Assembly: GCA_905250125.1 (NCBI GenBank)
Contig: CAJNOL010000146.1
Coordinates: forward strand, 1-64,000
DNA: 64,000 nucleotides
Direction: 5' to 3'
Source: Rotaria sordida
Lineage: Eukaryota > Rotifera > Eurotatoria > Philodinida > Philodinidae
Shown here one piece after another: positions 1 through 13,192 of this stretch. Under the pieces are notes generated by a model, which worked only from the letters and a program-made list of their open reading frames with translations, had not been told where the DNA came from and searched no databases. The translations under genes and the position numbers were made by a program. The number at the start of each line of letters is the position of its first letter. Position 1 is the stretch's first letter.

Positions 1-1037
1 AGACGGAAAATAAATCAAATATTAAAAAGTCGATTAAGATGTGGGACGATAGGAACTTTCGGAAAAGAACAATTTAGGACAACAGTGAAAAAAATTAATA
101 CAATTAACAAGAGATAAAATCAAAGAAATGTGTTTTTTCAGCTGTAACGTTTCGTTATTCATATAGGATTCTTCATCTTTTTAAAAAAACAGAATTAATA
201 TACGATAACGGCTCTATCTAGTTATTGTATTAGATATCTGATTCCTCATAAAATAATTTCAAATCTATATCAAAATACGAGTTGACTGCTTCAGTTACAG
301 TTAGTAATCGTTTCTAGACTGATAACTTTCTTATTAAATAAGTTAGAGGGAACAGTTTATAGTTATTTTGAAGAGCGCGTTCTACTGTACTTTTTCTCTA
401 TAAAAGACAGTTCTGCAAGTAGATTTATTAATATGAAAATATCTATGAATGTCCTTTCTTCATCTCCAAAAAAGTCAATTTTCGTGAAAAACATGAAATT
501 CGAGATAAATGCATGGAAAGATAGTCTAAGATCTGTCTTTTATAAATGCCATGATTTTTTATTAGCACTTCGTTTCTTTCAAAAATTTCCGTTGCTTTCT
601 GCTTGAAAAATTTGATTTTTTTCAGATCAAGTAGAAATTCTTTTTCACTTTTTATGTTTTTTTTGATCGCCCATCCCAGAATTCTCGAAGGCACTTCTTA
701 AATTTTTTTACTATTGTATAACAAAGTACACATATAATTCGAGCGCCATTTTCATCGATTTTTGAGGGGAAATCCTAAACGAAATGATTCAGGACTTCAA
801 GCACATCCTTTTCTGCATTAGGTTCAAGTCATTTTGATATTTCTTCCAAAGCGTTTCATCATTTGTTGGAAATTCGAACAATTGTTAAAGACATTGTCAA
901 TCAATTTGAAAATCTATAAAATTCTATTTTGATTATATCTCTTGATTTACTTCTGAATATTGTCAATGAGATTAAAATAAGAAGCAAGAATGAATTTTTT
1001 TTTTCTAATGTTTTCGCTTATTTTATAGTTTCAACAG
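1..1037. other. No recognisable gene; probably intron or upstream part of MED14
   Basis: AT-rich sequence with no exon I can identify. The first convincing MED14 exon begins at 1038 after an acceptor (tttcaacag), so the N-terminal half of MED14 should lie upstream of the window. This stretch may be one of its introns. No RNA gene or clear repeat is seen. Confidence 0.4.
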
Positions 1038-4000
1038 AAAAAAACAATTTGTAAAAATATTCTTTACTGTCCATGGACAGGCATACCTTATCTAGATATT
1101 GTTCGGTAAGTTTTATGCATAAAAATTATTAATTTGATTGATATTATTATTTGAATAGAATATTAACTGATGATGATTCATTTGTATCAAATACCGAACT
1201 TCTCAGTTATATTAATGAATATTTTTGGCCTCGTATTCAATCTTGTACTATTCAATTAGCTTATATTGTACGTGATATAGGGCGTGAACATAAATCTGCA
1301 ACACGACAATGGACTCTAAATGTAAAATTTTAATAAAATACAAAGAATATATTTTATATCTAATTTTTTTATTCTAGTTAAGTTTATTCAATAAAAATTA
1401 TTTTCACAACGCTTTTATTAAAAGTATATTTAAAATATTTCAAAATTATAAATCATTATTTTTATTTTAATTTAGCTCCATATAATTCTATTGTTGTTTG
1501 TAATCAAACATCACAAGAAACTTCTATTAAAATAGTCGATTGTATTCATAGTAAACTTCGAGCTGCATTTGAATTAACACATTTATTTGAAAATTATTCA
1601 TTATCATTATTAGGTTTAATTAAAAATAATATAAAGAATTTCTTTATATATATATATTTTTTTTTTGTCTAGAATTAACTGATCTTCATGCAATTTCTAA
1701 ATTAATTTCATTCAATTTTTTTAAATGTACAATTCATTATGGACCAAATTTTGCTTATGCTGTTCGTATAGGAATAATTTCTTTTTTTAAACTAAAATAT
1801 TGTTTTTTTTGTTTTTTAAATATTTAGGTAACATTGACATATAATAGTAATCAAACACAACAAGAATTAAATTCAATTGTCGAAGGAACATTTGATTTAC
1901 GTTTTCAAACAATAAAAAATACATTTTTACCAACATATCATCAAACATTAAGTAGAAAATTAATTTTATTTTTAAATCAAACACGTTCATTAAAACAATT
2001 TATACGAGTAAAATCTAAAATTCTTTCTTTTGAAATAAACTAATTTTATATATACAATAATATTTTGTTTTATTTCTTATAGTTGTTACATATGACAGCA
2101 ATTCCATTGTCTTCAATTGCTCGACTAGATTGTTTCAATCGACCGATTGTTTTTGTTAATCATGTTAGTTAACTAGTTTAATAATAATTCTAGGATCACT
2201 GATAGAATAATCTAAGAAAAAGAATTTTTTCATATTGGTTGATTTCTCATATATATAGAGTTGGTAGACATATATGTATAGTTAAATTAATAATGGACAT
2301 TATTTATAGATGTTAACATTTTTGTTTATATCAAACAAAAGCAGAGCAATGCCAACTAGTAGTATCAAGGTTTTCGTTTCTTAGAGTTCCGCTTTCAAGA
2401 AATACGAATCCATTTGATGATTTTTTTTTGCGCGGATAGTGATGCGCACCGCGCCTAACGGTAGCTGAATTTTTTTTATCAATTTCTTCCACATATTTGT
2501 TGCTCTATAATATTTCTTTAGAAATAGTGCTTCATTTGTGAATATTTAATTAGGCAAGATGTGATTGGACATATATATATATACTTATAGGATGTTCGTT
2601 TCCGTCTTAACTTATTTTATAGTTAAATTTGCATAAATTTAAGTTTAAAATAAATTAAAATATTATGCTCATCGTAATGAAATTTACTAAGTTTTGAATT
2701 AGATCGATTTATTTATCAGAAGAAATCGCAATCAACATTGATTACCATTTAATTTATAAATTTAATAAATGGGTATGAAATGGAGTGACAAAATAAACAG
2801 TATCTCAAAGCTTATGGGTTTGTCAATGATCAGATGCCTTCTCTTAAATTTTCACCGTTTGAAGTATATTATTTTTTTTAAAATTCTTAGCAATAGAGTT
2901 TCACAAGTGAAATGATTATGGTACAGCCACTCTCCGCATGGGCGATGCACATCTTTGCACGCTGAGATACTCGAATATACATTTTCTTCGATTTTATAGC
3001 AAGACACTATATGTTCCCAATTTCCGAGGAACTGAATTCAAAACTGACACATCTATATCCAACTTTAGTCTTCGTTTTAATTCTGTCAGAAGCTCGATCA
3101 GTCTATTGATAAACAGGTTTGAGTCACACATAAGTCACTTCAATGTCACAGAAATCAAGATAATTTGATCTACTGACATAGCGAAACGTACTTCTAAATA
3201 ATCTCAATCATTAGCTTGATTAAACATACTTGTTAACAAATATTATAGATATATGAGAAGGTAATAATATATTATTCATCATATCGTTTCTCTTAACCAT
3301 ATTAGTAACTAACTTCTATTAAAATTTTTCAAACATATACATGTTCTACATGTATATTATTTCTTTTCGTATTTATCATTTAAATTAAAAAGTATCATGT
3401 ATTATATGTGTAGGGTAGCTGTGCTCAAGCGATTCTTGCACTTGTTCCATATACTGAATCTCGATGGCGTCTTATATTTGGTCAAATATTTACACTCGAT
3501 ATTCAAATATGTGGACCTAATTTAATACTTGTTCGTGATGGTTCATTTAGTGTACAACTGAATAGTTCATTATCTGAATTTGCACCAATACCTAGACTTA
3601 AAGTAAAATTTTATTTTCAAAAAAAAAAGTAAAAATAAAAATAAACTGTAAAATTGTTTTGCTATCTCTATAGGAATTTTTATCTGTATATGCCGATGAT
3701 CGTGGTTTAACATTTGAATTTTCTGATATAACAAATTGTTTTCATGAACAAGATTTTATTTTTTCGGAACAGCAAGCATCCCTACTACCACTGAGTTCAA
3801 ATCAAATGACAAATCAAACATTAAACACAACAAATGATTCAATATTACAAAATTCATTCATGGAAATAACAACACAATCACCAGTTGCATCACCTAGTGA
3901 TATTTATGGTAAAATAATTTTCTTTTCAATATCAGAAAATTCTAATCATTAAAAATATTGTTTCAGATGTGATATTTCGAGATTCATTACCTATTACCTC

Positions 4001-6004
4001 AGCATCAATGTCATCCAACGTCAGATCAGATCATACTGGTTAGATTTAATAGTTTTCTCAAGTTTAATAAAATTCGTTGTTTTTTTTTTCATCTTTAGAT
4101 AATCAACAATTATCAGTACTCTATAGTTATAATCGTGAGTTATTAACCAAAGTTAATTATCCTGTATATATGACTCAACACACATTTTTTCAAATGCTTT
4201 TTACACCTGATGGACATCAATGGTCAAAATTAGAATCATTTCTTGCTTCATCTCTTCTTGTAAGACAATTTGCTAAAGCTGTTACTGAACCTGCTGATGC
4301 AAATAATCCAACTGTAAGAATAAAAAAAAAAGTTTTTCGTTTCATTAAAATCAAATTTATAGGTTCGTTCTACACCAAATGAACAAGATACATATCGAAT
4401 AGAACATTTGTCTCTTCAAATATCATTTGTATTCGATATTCCAACAACTCTATATCGAATTTGTTTTATATCTTTATTTGATTCAACATCACAACAACAA
4501 CAATCGAATATTTTCTGGTCACGAGATGAACTTCAGATAATGGAAATATTTTTTAATAATACATTTTTTCCATTATCACCATTATCAAATTTAATAATGC
4601 CTTCAATTGATATTTTATCACTACAAGCATCTCAAAATCTCAGTACAGCTATGGGTTCATTTGAACGAATGCTTTCACTTATTCATCCTCGAATATTAAA
4701 AGATCTAGTAAAAATTATCGGACTTGAACAGGTATCTTCAAATTTTAATATTGATTCATCAATATTTGAGTCTAATTAAATAAGCTTAATGAAAATATCA
4801 ATTAGTTTTACAGAAATCTATTGTAGTTTATCTAACTTATTATAAGACATAACAATTATATGAGATGTTAATTATTAAATCTTCTAAACAGTACGAATAT
4901 ATATATATATATATATATTTTTGATAGGCTTTTGTTTTCATTTACGAAAGTAAAGGTTGATTTAAATCAGTTGTATGAACAACAATCGTTTCGCTCATGG
5001 ACTATTCAGATCGTTTATATTCTGTTGTCATAAGATGATCGAAAAGCTTTCAAAAGAATTATAGAGCATTGTCAGGAAATCTAATTTGTAATTTTCACTA
5101 TACAATCACCTATAGTTCTAATTTAAGGATTAATAAAACTATATTCATTTGAAATCTATTAAACAGAAGTCACTTATACTAAGCTTGCATACAAAATTAT
5201 GTATATTATTTAAATCGTTCTAAAGATATAATTAGATAGATAATTTATCTCGATAAAATTTCATATTTTTGGCAATGGATATGATAAAACAAGAAAAGTT
5301 TTGTATCTAGAAAATGATTTATGCGAACTAGAGATGTGCAAGATTATCCTATTCTATCCTGTATATCTTTAATGTTAATAATTTGGTGATAAATATCAAT
5401 TGAAATAAAAATTCAAAGAACATTGAACTATCTTTTTCTTTTTTTTGTTAATTCTTTAGAATCCTGAAAGTCATCATTTATGGCGAGCACGTTGGTGTTT
5501 AGCAATACCCCAAGGTAGCGGCTTTACTCAAGTTGGCCAACCAGCAATCTATTATATGCCTAGTCGATCATCATTTCTTTTTATGGTATGATTTTCTTAT
5601 TAATTATTTTCTGTTTTGTATTTTGATAAAATTTTTTATTTTAAAAATAATTTAGTTTCAATTTATTTCTCGAATAAGTCAAAATGATTCTCAAATAAAT
5701 ATTAGTAATACATCAACATTTATTGTTCCATTAATACATGATATGATTAGTAATCAAACAACTTTATGGGATGGATTAAATAAACAACCAACTATGGGAA
5801 ACGAAGTTAAATATCAAACTATAATAAAAATTTTACATACATTAAGAGAAACAATGAACCAAAGTATATTTTTTATTATTTATATTATTAAAAATTTTAT
5901 TGATAGATTCATTCGTTCTAGATGAATGTTCATTATATCCATCAATACTTGAATTAATAACCCGTTTACAAATTCCGTTCACATCCAATAACACATCATC
6001 ATAA
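1038..6004 (+). CDS. MED14: Mediator complex subunit 14, C-terminal half (5' end outside window)
   Basis: MED14 is the backbone subunit joining the head, middle and tail modules of Mediator, the nuclear co-activator of RNA polymerase II. Fifteen exons read in one phase-consistent chain: 1038-1105, 1159-1321, 1378-1423, 1476-1613, 1673-1761, 1828-2007, 2083-2163, 3414-3602, 3674-3908, 3967-4038, 4099-4313, 4363-4731, 5460-5585, 5656-5863, 5907-6004. Together they give 758 residues and end in TAA. Diagnostic blocks from memory of the animal protein are LVRDGSFSVQ followed by PIPRLKEFLSVYAD (human RDGAYSLF... PGLKTFLNMFVD), the stretch from WSRDELQIMEIFF to LKDLVKIIGLE, and the C-terminal RARWCLAIP and STFIVPLIHDM. 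Human MED14 is about 1450 residues, so roughly the N-terminal half is missing here. Two large introns (2164-3413 and 4732-5459) stand out against neighbours of about 55 bases. The intron after 1761 uses a GTTCGT donor. The MED14 identity is secure; the first exon is less so. Confidence 0.9.
4895..4920. repeat. (TA)n microsatellite in MED14 intron
   Basis: A run of about twelve TA units inside the 0.7-kb MED14 intron. A similar run lies at 59701-59728 in a ZMPSTE24 intron. Simple slippage repeats with no sign of function. Confidence 0.8.
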
Positions 6005-6599
6005 TAATCCTTTTCTTTCTTTCTTGTTGATATATAAGACTAATGATTTGTATTTAATCAAAAAAAAAAGAAAAAGAAACAAAATAAAACTAATTATAGG
6101 TTTTCATTGATATTATTATTATTATTAAAACGACGTTAAATAAATTTTTCGTTGTTTGATCTTCCATTTTTTTTCTTGTGATTATTCTTATTGTTTAGAA
6201 AAAAAAAATGGAGATATGAAAAAGACGAAAAATATATCCTGTTTAAAATAGATAATATTAAAAGAAAAGTCAACTTCTAAGATTTGTCTTTTTATTGATG
6301 ATGAAAAACCAACACACATCGAATGAATAATATGAATATTATATTATTAGATATCAAAACATGATCAATTATCTGTTACAAACATAAACACAGATTTTGC
6401 AAAAATGTGTGAAAATTGGATTCGAACAAGATATGTAAATCTCGAGAAAAATGAAAATGATGAACATGTTTTTTTCTTTTTATAAAAAAAACAAAACAAA
6501 ACAAAACAAAATATCTATTGTTGTTTTTTCTTCCTCGAACATCGTCTCTTTCTTTTTTTTTTTTTGTTTTTTTCTGTAGAAATTTTTGCTTTTATATAT
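6005..6599. other. MED14-TRMT1 intergenic spacer with poly(A) signal
   Basis: This is the 3' region of MED14 and the 5' region of TRMT1. AATAAA at 6083-6088, about 80 bases past the MED14 stop, is a plausible polyadenylation signal. A short (TTA)n tract lies near 6113-6127 and T-rich tracts precede TRMT1. A splice-acceptor-like ctgtag at 6575-6580 could be a trans- or cis-splice site for the TRMT1 leader. No coding sequence is seen. Confidence 0.5.
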
Positions 6600-9286
6600 A
6601 TGATTTCTCATTTATCACGTATACATATTAATTTCTTCTTGATACGAACATCAATTCTTAATCGTAGATTATCAACTATTGATATTAACGACGAAGATTA
6701 TTCACTTTCAACAATAATGACCGATAATGTACAAGTAAAAGAAGGCAAAGCAAATATTCATTTACCCGAGGGTGCTGTTTTTTATAATCCAGCTCAAGTA
6801 TTTAATCGTGATTTAAGTGTAGCTTGTCTTCGTCTTGTTTCAAAATATCATCATGAAAATGAATGTAAAAAAATTAAAAAGAATGATCCGAATGCAACTT
6901 GTATACCATTTGATCAATTATCTGCTGGTGTACGACAAGAGAATGGATTGAAAATTGCCGAAGCATTATCAGCTACAGGACTACGATCTATTCGATATGC
7001 ACGTGAAATTCCAGGTATGAAAATCGAAAAAAAAAAGTAAAATATTAGAAATATGAAGAAATACTATTCGAAATGTTCATCTTGTATATTTCTATTGTGT
7101 AGACATTTAGATGAAAAATAGTAAATACTTCTTGTACATCATTAGTATTAACTTGTTTGTTGTATATATTTTCCGATATGCTATTCTAGATTGAATAATT
7201 CAACGGATTTCGCTACTTTAAATTGCATAAATATGGAAACCTACAATCCTATGATACATAGTGAGAATTTTATGAGATTAATAAAATTGATCGACTATAT
7301 TCAACATATTTCTTTTCGAAGCCTATATTCATTACTCTTCTTTTAAGTCGTGTAATACTTTTGAAAGTTTTGAATACTAAGCAATGTTAAAATTGTATTG
7401 TATGTTTATCAAATCAGTATATCATTTAGTACATTCAATATTTCTTCTAGTATCAACTGAAATATATTATTTCTATTGTGAAAAAGAAAAAAAACAATAT
7501 TTCAAATTAATAATCTTTTATATATTATATAATTTAAGGTATTGATACAATCTATGCAAATGATATTGATGCAGGAGCAGTTGAATCAATAAAACAAAAT
7601 ATTGATTCAAATGATGTAAAACATCTTGTTCAAGCAAGTCATGATGACGCTATGAATCTATTATACAGTCATAGAAAAGTAGATCGTCAATTTCATGTTG
7701 TAGATTTAGATCCATATGGTACACCAGCACAATTTTTAGGTAAATAATATTCTTTGTTCTTTTTTTTTCGATTAATTTAAATTTCAATAAACTTATCCAG
7801 TCTTACTTGTATAGATGGAGCAGTACAATGTATTAAAAAGAATGGTGTTCTTTGTATAACAGGTAATGTAATGAAATTTTCTTTTTTTGGTTTTTTTGAA
7901 TTTTCTATTTTTTTCTTGTTCTATTTAGCTACTGATATGGCATCATTATGTGGAAATAATCCTCATAGGTAAATTGAAAAATTAAACTTTATATTAATAA
8001 ATTAAGTTTTTATAAAGTTGTTATTCCAAATATGGATCAATACCATTACATCAACCATTTTGTCATGAATTTGCACTTCGTATGATACTTTATACATTAC
8101 ATATGCAAGCTGCTCGTTATGATCGAATAATTGAACCATTATTATGTATGTCTATTGATTTTTATGTACGTCTTTTTGTACGTATTGGTTATGGATCTGC
8201 TAAAGCGCAAAGTCAATTAGGTTTGTCATGTTCATCATTTTTATAATCATTTTAAAATAATAATTTTTAGGTGAAATAGCAACAGTATACAATTGTGTCT
8301 ATTGTAGTTCATTTTTTTTTCAACCCTATGGACAAGCATCACTTGATGAACGTGGTAATGCAAAATTTAAATATGCACATGGACCACCAGTAGGCACAAA
8401 TTGTTCACATTGTGCGTCGAAGTAAGATCATTTGAATTCATTTTTTTCTTTCAATATAAATTTAGTCTTCGAGTGGGTGGTCCAATTTGGCTTGGACCTT
8501 TATTTGATCATTCTTTTGTTAATGAACTTATTACATCAATTGAACAAGCACCTGAAGATAGGTAATAAAAAAAAAAAGATCGATAGAAAACTTATTTAAA
8601 ATTAATTTCTATACATTAAGTTATGCCTATCGAGATCGAATGTTAAGTATGTTATATGTTGTAAAAGAAGAATTACCTGATCCATTATATTTTGATAATG
8701 GAAAGCTCGCTCGTGTTATGCATACACATATTCCACAAAATAAACTTATCAAGTAATCATTATGCTCATCATTTGTTCATTCAAATAGAACTATAATGAT
8801 TGACTTTTTTTTTGTTTTAAGATCAGCTTTATTAAATGCTGGTTATCGTGTATCAACATCTCATGCTCGTCAAGATTCAATAAAAACTAATGCACCACAT
8901 CATATTGTTTGGGACATAATGCGTGCATTTGCTGAACAATCATCAACAAAACGTGCAACTACAGAACGATTAAATACTGATTCATCTTATTATCATCTTT
9001 TAACAAAACCATCAACAATTCAAGTAGATTTTACTGAACATCCTGATTGGGAATCAGAAGCTAGAAAAAATAAATTAATACGTTTTATGGGTAATCCACA
9101 TGCAAGATGGGGGCCACTAGGAAAAGCTGTAACAAAGAAAAAACGTTCAAATGATGATAATGATTCTATACCCAACAAAAAACAAGTAAGAGTCTATTAT
9201 TGATGAAATTTTTTTGCTGATTAATTTTTCTTTTGTTCAATTAGACAAAATCTGATGAAGACTCATCAACTGAAGAAAATCTGTGA
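6600..9286 (+). CDS. TRMT1: tRNA (guanine(26)-N2)-dimethyltransferase
   Basis: Makes N2,N2-dimethylguanosine at position 26 of tRNAs, using S-adenosylmethionine, in nucleus/cytosol and mitochondria. Ten exons: 6600-7014, 7539-7739, 7815-7862, 7929-7968, 8018-8220, 8271-8421, 8466-8561, 8621-8752, 8822-9185, 9245-9286. The joined frame is 563 residues with every phase consistent. Family marks are EALSATGLRSIRYAREIPG in exon 1 (SAM-binding region), VVDLDPYGTP in exon 2, ITATDMASLCG across exons 3-4, and a zinc-binding pair CVYC/CSHC in exon 6, then VGGPIWLGPL. The tail is basic with KKKRS and a short acidic end. The start at 6600 gives an Arg-rich, acid-free N-terminus (ISHLSRIHINFFLIRTS) resembling a mitochondrial targeting peptide; a later ATG at 6718 could give a non-mitochondrial form. 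The first intron (524 bases) is far longer than the rest. Human TRMT1 is somewhat longer. Confidence 0.95.
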
Positions 9287-9839
9287 TAATTTCTTTCGTT
9301 GTTCTATTTTGTTTTGTTAAAACTACTAACAAAAATTAATTTGTTAAATATAAACATTGAAATAAAAAACATTAATTTTCAATATCTTTTTCATGATAAT
9401 TCAATTTGATGTAGCATAACTCTACCGAGTTGAATAATAATTTGTTCAACGAAACAAAACTTCAAGATCTTAGATCGGACAAGCACATTCATAAGCAGCC
9501 CGAGTCTTTTGAGAAACCTTTCCAGAGTCTTTCTCTATAAAAACTAATTCGTCAAACAAAAGCTTAAGTGATGCAACAAAATTTCATAAACTTCGTCTAA
9601 AAGATTCTTGCAGTTTAGAGCATTATCATTAGTATAACATGCAAAAACATTTTTTCGATCCTCGCCGTTGTAACAGTTTTGTCAAGCCTATTGTTACCAA
9701 CCTACTAACAAGACATTTTGTACCCACACCCTATTTTGGTCTCAATTATCTCGACTCTAGAACGTTTTTACTTAGAGAAAACCCAATATATACTTTGACG
9801 CAGTATTAAACGAGCTTCACATTGACACTCTCGGTGGAA
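9287..9839. other. Intergenic spacer after TRMT1
   Basis: TRMT1 3' UTR followed by unremarkable sequence of slightly higher GC. No open frame with coding character, RNA gene or clear repeat. Confidence 0.4.
9361..9366 (+). terminator. Poly(A) signal of TRMT1
   Basis: AATAAA lies 75 bases after the TRMT1 stop codon in an A/T-rich 3' UTR. It is the first canonical hexamer downstream. Confidence 0.55.
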
Positions 9840-11070
9840 AGTTTTAAGGATTAAAATCGATTAAAATTTAAAAATTCTGTGGGCCTAATCAGAATTGATA
9901 AGCTAATTTTTGTGAAACAAAAATCGAATGATAATTTTGATTATAATCCATGATAAGAATTTTTATCTATTAGAAGAATTTTAGTTGACTAAGAAATCCG
10001 ATTCCTCTCGATTAAAATCAGAATTTTTTTCCGTCTTTCTTCAGACAATAACTATCTTTTTCCAATTCTATGCTACCTGTTAACCAAATTCAATCTCTTA
10101 TTATCTCTCAATCTGTTTCAATTTCCTATTGCCTGTTAATCGATTTTAACATGTTATTGTCATAATTGATTTTAATCACACACACTAAAAATGAGCGCTT
10201 TTTTCGAAATCCGAACGCGATACTCTAATTTTTCCACGATTTTGTTTTTGGATTGCTCGTGTTTAAAAACCATGAAGTTATCATCAAGCTAAACTCCAGC
10301 TAATGAAGTAAATTTGGAACTATTACATAAATTGTTTCAAATTGAGATGGTGCAATTAGATCAGAAGTCATTTAAAAAACGAACTTAAATTGATTAAAAT
10401 ATTTTAATCGATTTTAATCAATTATATGCATATTTTTACCTTTTTCTATGTAATACTTCTGTGTATATAAAATTCTTTTGTAATTGGTATCATCAGCATT
10501 GTACTCATCTCATACGCGTCTTCTACTTACGAAAATAATCAGTTTCACTTCACTACCACTTTTTAAGATCGATTAAACATGATTCATGTTCTGGATGATA
10601 TAGTGATTGTTTGAAATGAATTTTAACTAGATACTTTTCTCTAAATTATGCTTTGTAAAAAGTACTTATGTTGTTTATAATCATGTACATCTCATTTGTT
10701 CTAGAACTTCTGTCTTAATAAATATTACATGACATTTTTTTTGTCGTTGTTATAGTAGCAATTAATATTCCGATCAAAAACGCCTTGTATTAGCTCAAAT
10801 CATTTGGTTCTCTATAGATCTTACAGATATTCTCCAACACCTTGATTATCAATTGAACAGCTTAAGATTGATTAACGATTAAAATCGATTTACTACCCCC
10901 CCCCCCCCCCCCCTGTAACCGTTGACAATCAAATGAAAATCTCTGAATTAGATTTTTATCGATTGAGATTTTAATCGATTAAAAAGGTTAAAATCGGATT
11001 TCAATCGTGATAATCAAGAATAATTGTTGAAATAGATTATTTTTTCAACCAATTTTAATCGGAATTTATG
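9840..11070. repeat. Region rich in an AATCGATT palindromic motif
   Basis: Variants of ATTAAAATCGATTTTAAT or half of it recur at about 9847, 10006, 10136, 10387-10430, 10867, 10950-11010 and 11050, in both orientations. Spacing is irregular, so this is not a simple tandem array. It may be several decayed copies of one small AT-rich palindromic element, or a cluster of binding sites. Nothing coding is seen between the copies. Confidence 0.5.
10896..10913. repeat. C18 homopolymer
   Basis: Eighteen consecutive C on the plus strand, unique in this AT-rich window and directly following one of the AATCGATT motifs. The G-strand could form a quadruplex and the C-strand an i-motif. Its exact length may be uncertain in the assembly. 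Confidence 0.9.
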
Positions 11071-11699
11071 AAAAAAGTGAGAAGTTACCCAACAAATTGA
11101 GATTTTCACACTGATAACCAAAAACAATCGGAATTTTCATACAAACATTTTTCACTGGGGTGTCGTTACATGTCACAATATTTGGCCGAAATTCTGGCAA
11201 AATGAGGATATCAGGTACACGAAAAACAAATACGATTTTCGGACATTCTCACATTTATATTGTGCTTTAAGAGAAGAGTCAAACACACCGTTTTGTGGAG
11301 CGAAATGAGCCCTATTTGTTACTATATAGCCTGTTTACCATAGGAATAGAGTAGCTAAGAAAAAAAGTTGAAATGCAATGATGACCCAATTTCGTCAGTT
11401 TTTTGGCATCAAATGCAGTGCGATCAGTAGATTATCTCTGCACGATTCACAACACATTTTCAGACGCTACTGTTTTGAGCATTCGAGTATGGCATGAGAT
11501 AGGGGTGTAGCGACCAGCTGCAGGGGTGTGGGGTTTGTTACACTCATCCTCCACCCATTTTTGAAACCTCAAGAGCATACATCCCGTTGTCTGTTGACTC
11601 CCTTTCTGTTTTGGAGGCTTAGCCACGTCCCTGATATGAAGTGGCCTATCATTCTGTAGCAGTGTATTCAAAATCGGAAATATACCATATTCTTTAATT

Positions 11700-13192
11700 T
11701 TTCGATTGTTTTGTGGAACCTCTCTAACATAAGTGACCTCATTCAAATAGGATCTCAACTTTGATCGCACATGATTTCGTGTACTATTGTTTGCTTTCAT
11801 GATATGTGCCTTTGCTAGTAGCAATTTTGCTAAGTCCAGAATGAACTATCGATGATAAATGATTGTCGAATGGAAATTCACTCAATAGACGATGATAGTA
11901 ATTTTTGGCTCGATCGAATCGATCTATTTGATATAGGATTTTGTCGAATGTGACAATGTCCAGTTTCCCATCGTCGTTTTTAACTTTCTTCATCTGTTGC
12001 AGGAACATTTTCCAATTGTGTTCATTGACAGTCGCTAATGTCATACAAATTATCCATAGCCTGTTATCAGCACAATAAACATTGCCAATATGAAATATGG
12101 AACCAATCATGAATAGGACTTCTCTTTCAGACGGATAGAAGGAGTATGAACTGATGTCAACAAACGGTCTACTAGGTATTGTCTGTGGATCAACTGGGAT
12201 TTCAAATAGAATTTTTTTCGAATGATCTGGTGAATGTTTCACGAAGGATAAAGCAACGTCATGGCTTGCACTTGTAGAAAGAAATGTATTGATAGAAATC
12301 AATTTACCGGTTGATGCTTGAAGAAGATCAAATTCATCATTCGATTTTCATCCGTCCCAATAGACTTGTATGGGAACGTGACATTGACTATCTTTCAATT
12401 GTCGATCGATGTCACAAATCCAAAAACGAAGGAGGAATAGTAAACGAATACTTTGCTGATGTACAGCTGTCATCAACATCCTATAGACGAATGATTGTCG
12501 TGTATACCACCAAAGAGCTTGTTCCGGTGAGTAGGTTTCCTGAAACTCTTTAATCTTGACTAGTTGAGCTGAATTATTTTTATGTTCAGCCTTTTCAAAT
12601 GCAATACATTCGTCGACTTCTGTTGGACTAGGTTCCATTCGAATGAAGCATTCGATGAAAGCAATTGGACTATCGAACGGATCGTCATTGATGATCGAAA
12701 TCAATGGAAACGATAAATCACTTTTGATAGGTTTCGGTTCCACTATCAATACTTGACTCTTTTTAGCAGATTCAATATGACCAATAAGTTCATCAAAACA
12801 AGTAACAACAACCTGAATCTACAAACATATTATCAAAAACTTTTCCAGGAATGAAAACAATACCGAGTAAACAACACATAAAAACACTGCTTCACCTTAC
12901 TATATAGATTTTTCCATTCTTCATTCTGATTCTTATCAACAGAATAGATATAGATTGATGCTATTTGTTGCAGTTGATAAATATGAGGCACTAATTCTTG
13001 TCCCATTTCTTCGCTAACAATAAGCATCAGTTATTTGTCAGACGACACTGATCGAATATGATTTTCACATTGTTCTCGATCTTTAAATATCATTACATGT
13101 TTCTTAATAGCTCGTAGTCGTTGTTGAGTATGTCGATGATTCTCGTTCATGTTCACTAGGGCATCGACCCAAATAATAGAACATGTTGCCAT
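11700..13192 (-). pseudogene. Broken ADP-ribosyltransferase (ART-fold) with TPR-like tail
   Basis: Minus-strand remnant of the mono-ADP-ribosyltransferase family that is expanded in bdelloid rotifers. It begins with an N-terminal module starting MATCSIIWVDALVN. The middle portion follows an intron near 12820-12890. The ART core carries NTFLSTSASHDVALSFV and SEREVLFMIGSIFHIG, the STS and ExE-type blocks of the R-S-E class. A helical stretch of TPR type (FDRAKNYYHRLLSEFP) comes last. In intact relatives the enzyme moves ADP-ribose from NAD+ onto protein arginines; substrates of this subfamily are unknown to me. The copy is interrupted about four times and lacks a clear C-terminus, so it looks like a non-functional fossil. 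Family assignment is from remembered motifs. Confidence 0.65.

Noticed and set aside
10896-10913. Poly-C run as a telomere or subtelomere mark
   Set aside because: It is a pure homopolymer, not a telomeric hexamer array, and lies between ordinary genes.
11447-11824. Open frame of 125 codons overlapping the end of the ART remnant on the minus strand
   Set aside because: It overlaps the ART-derived frame in another phase and has no recognisable domain; likely a chance frame.
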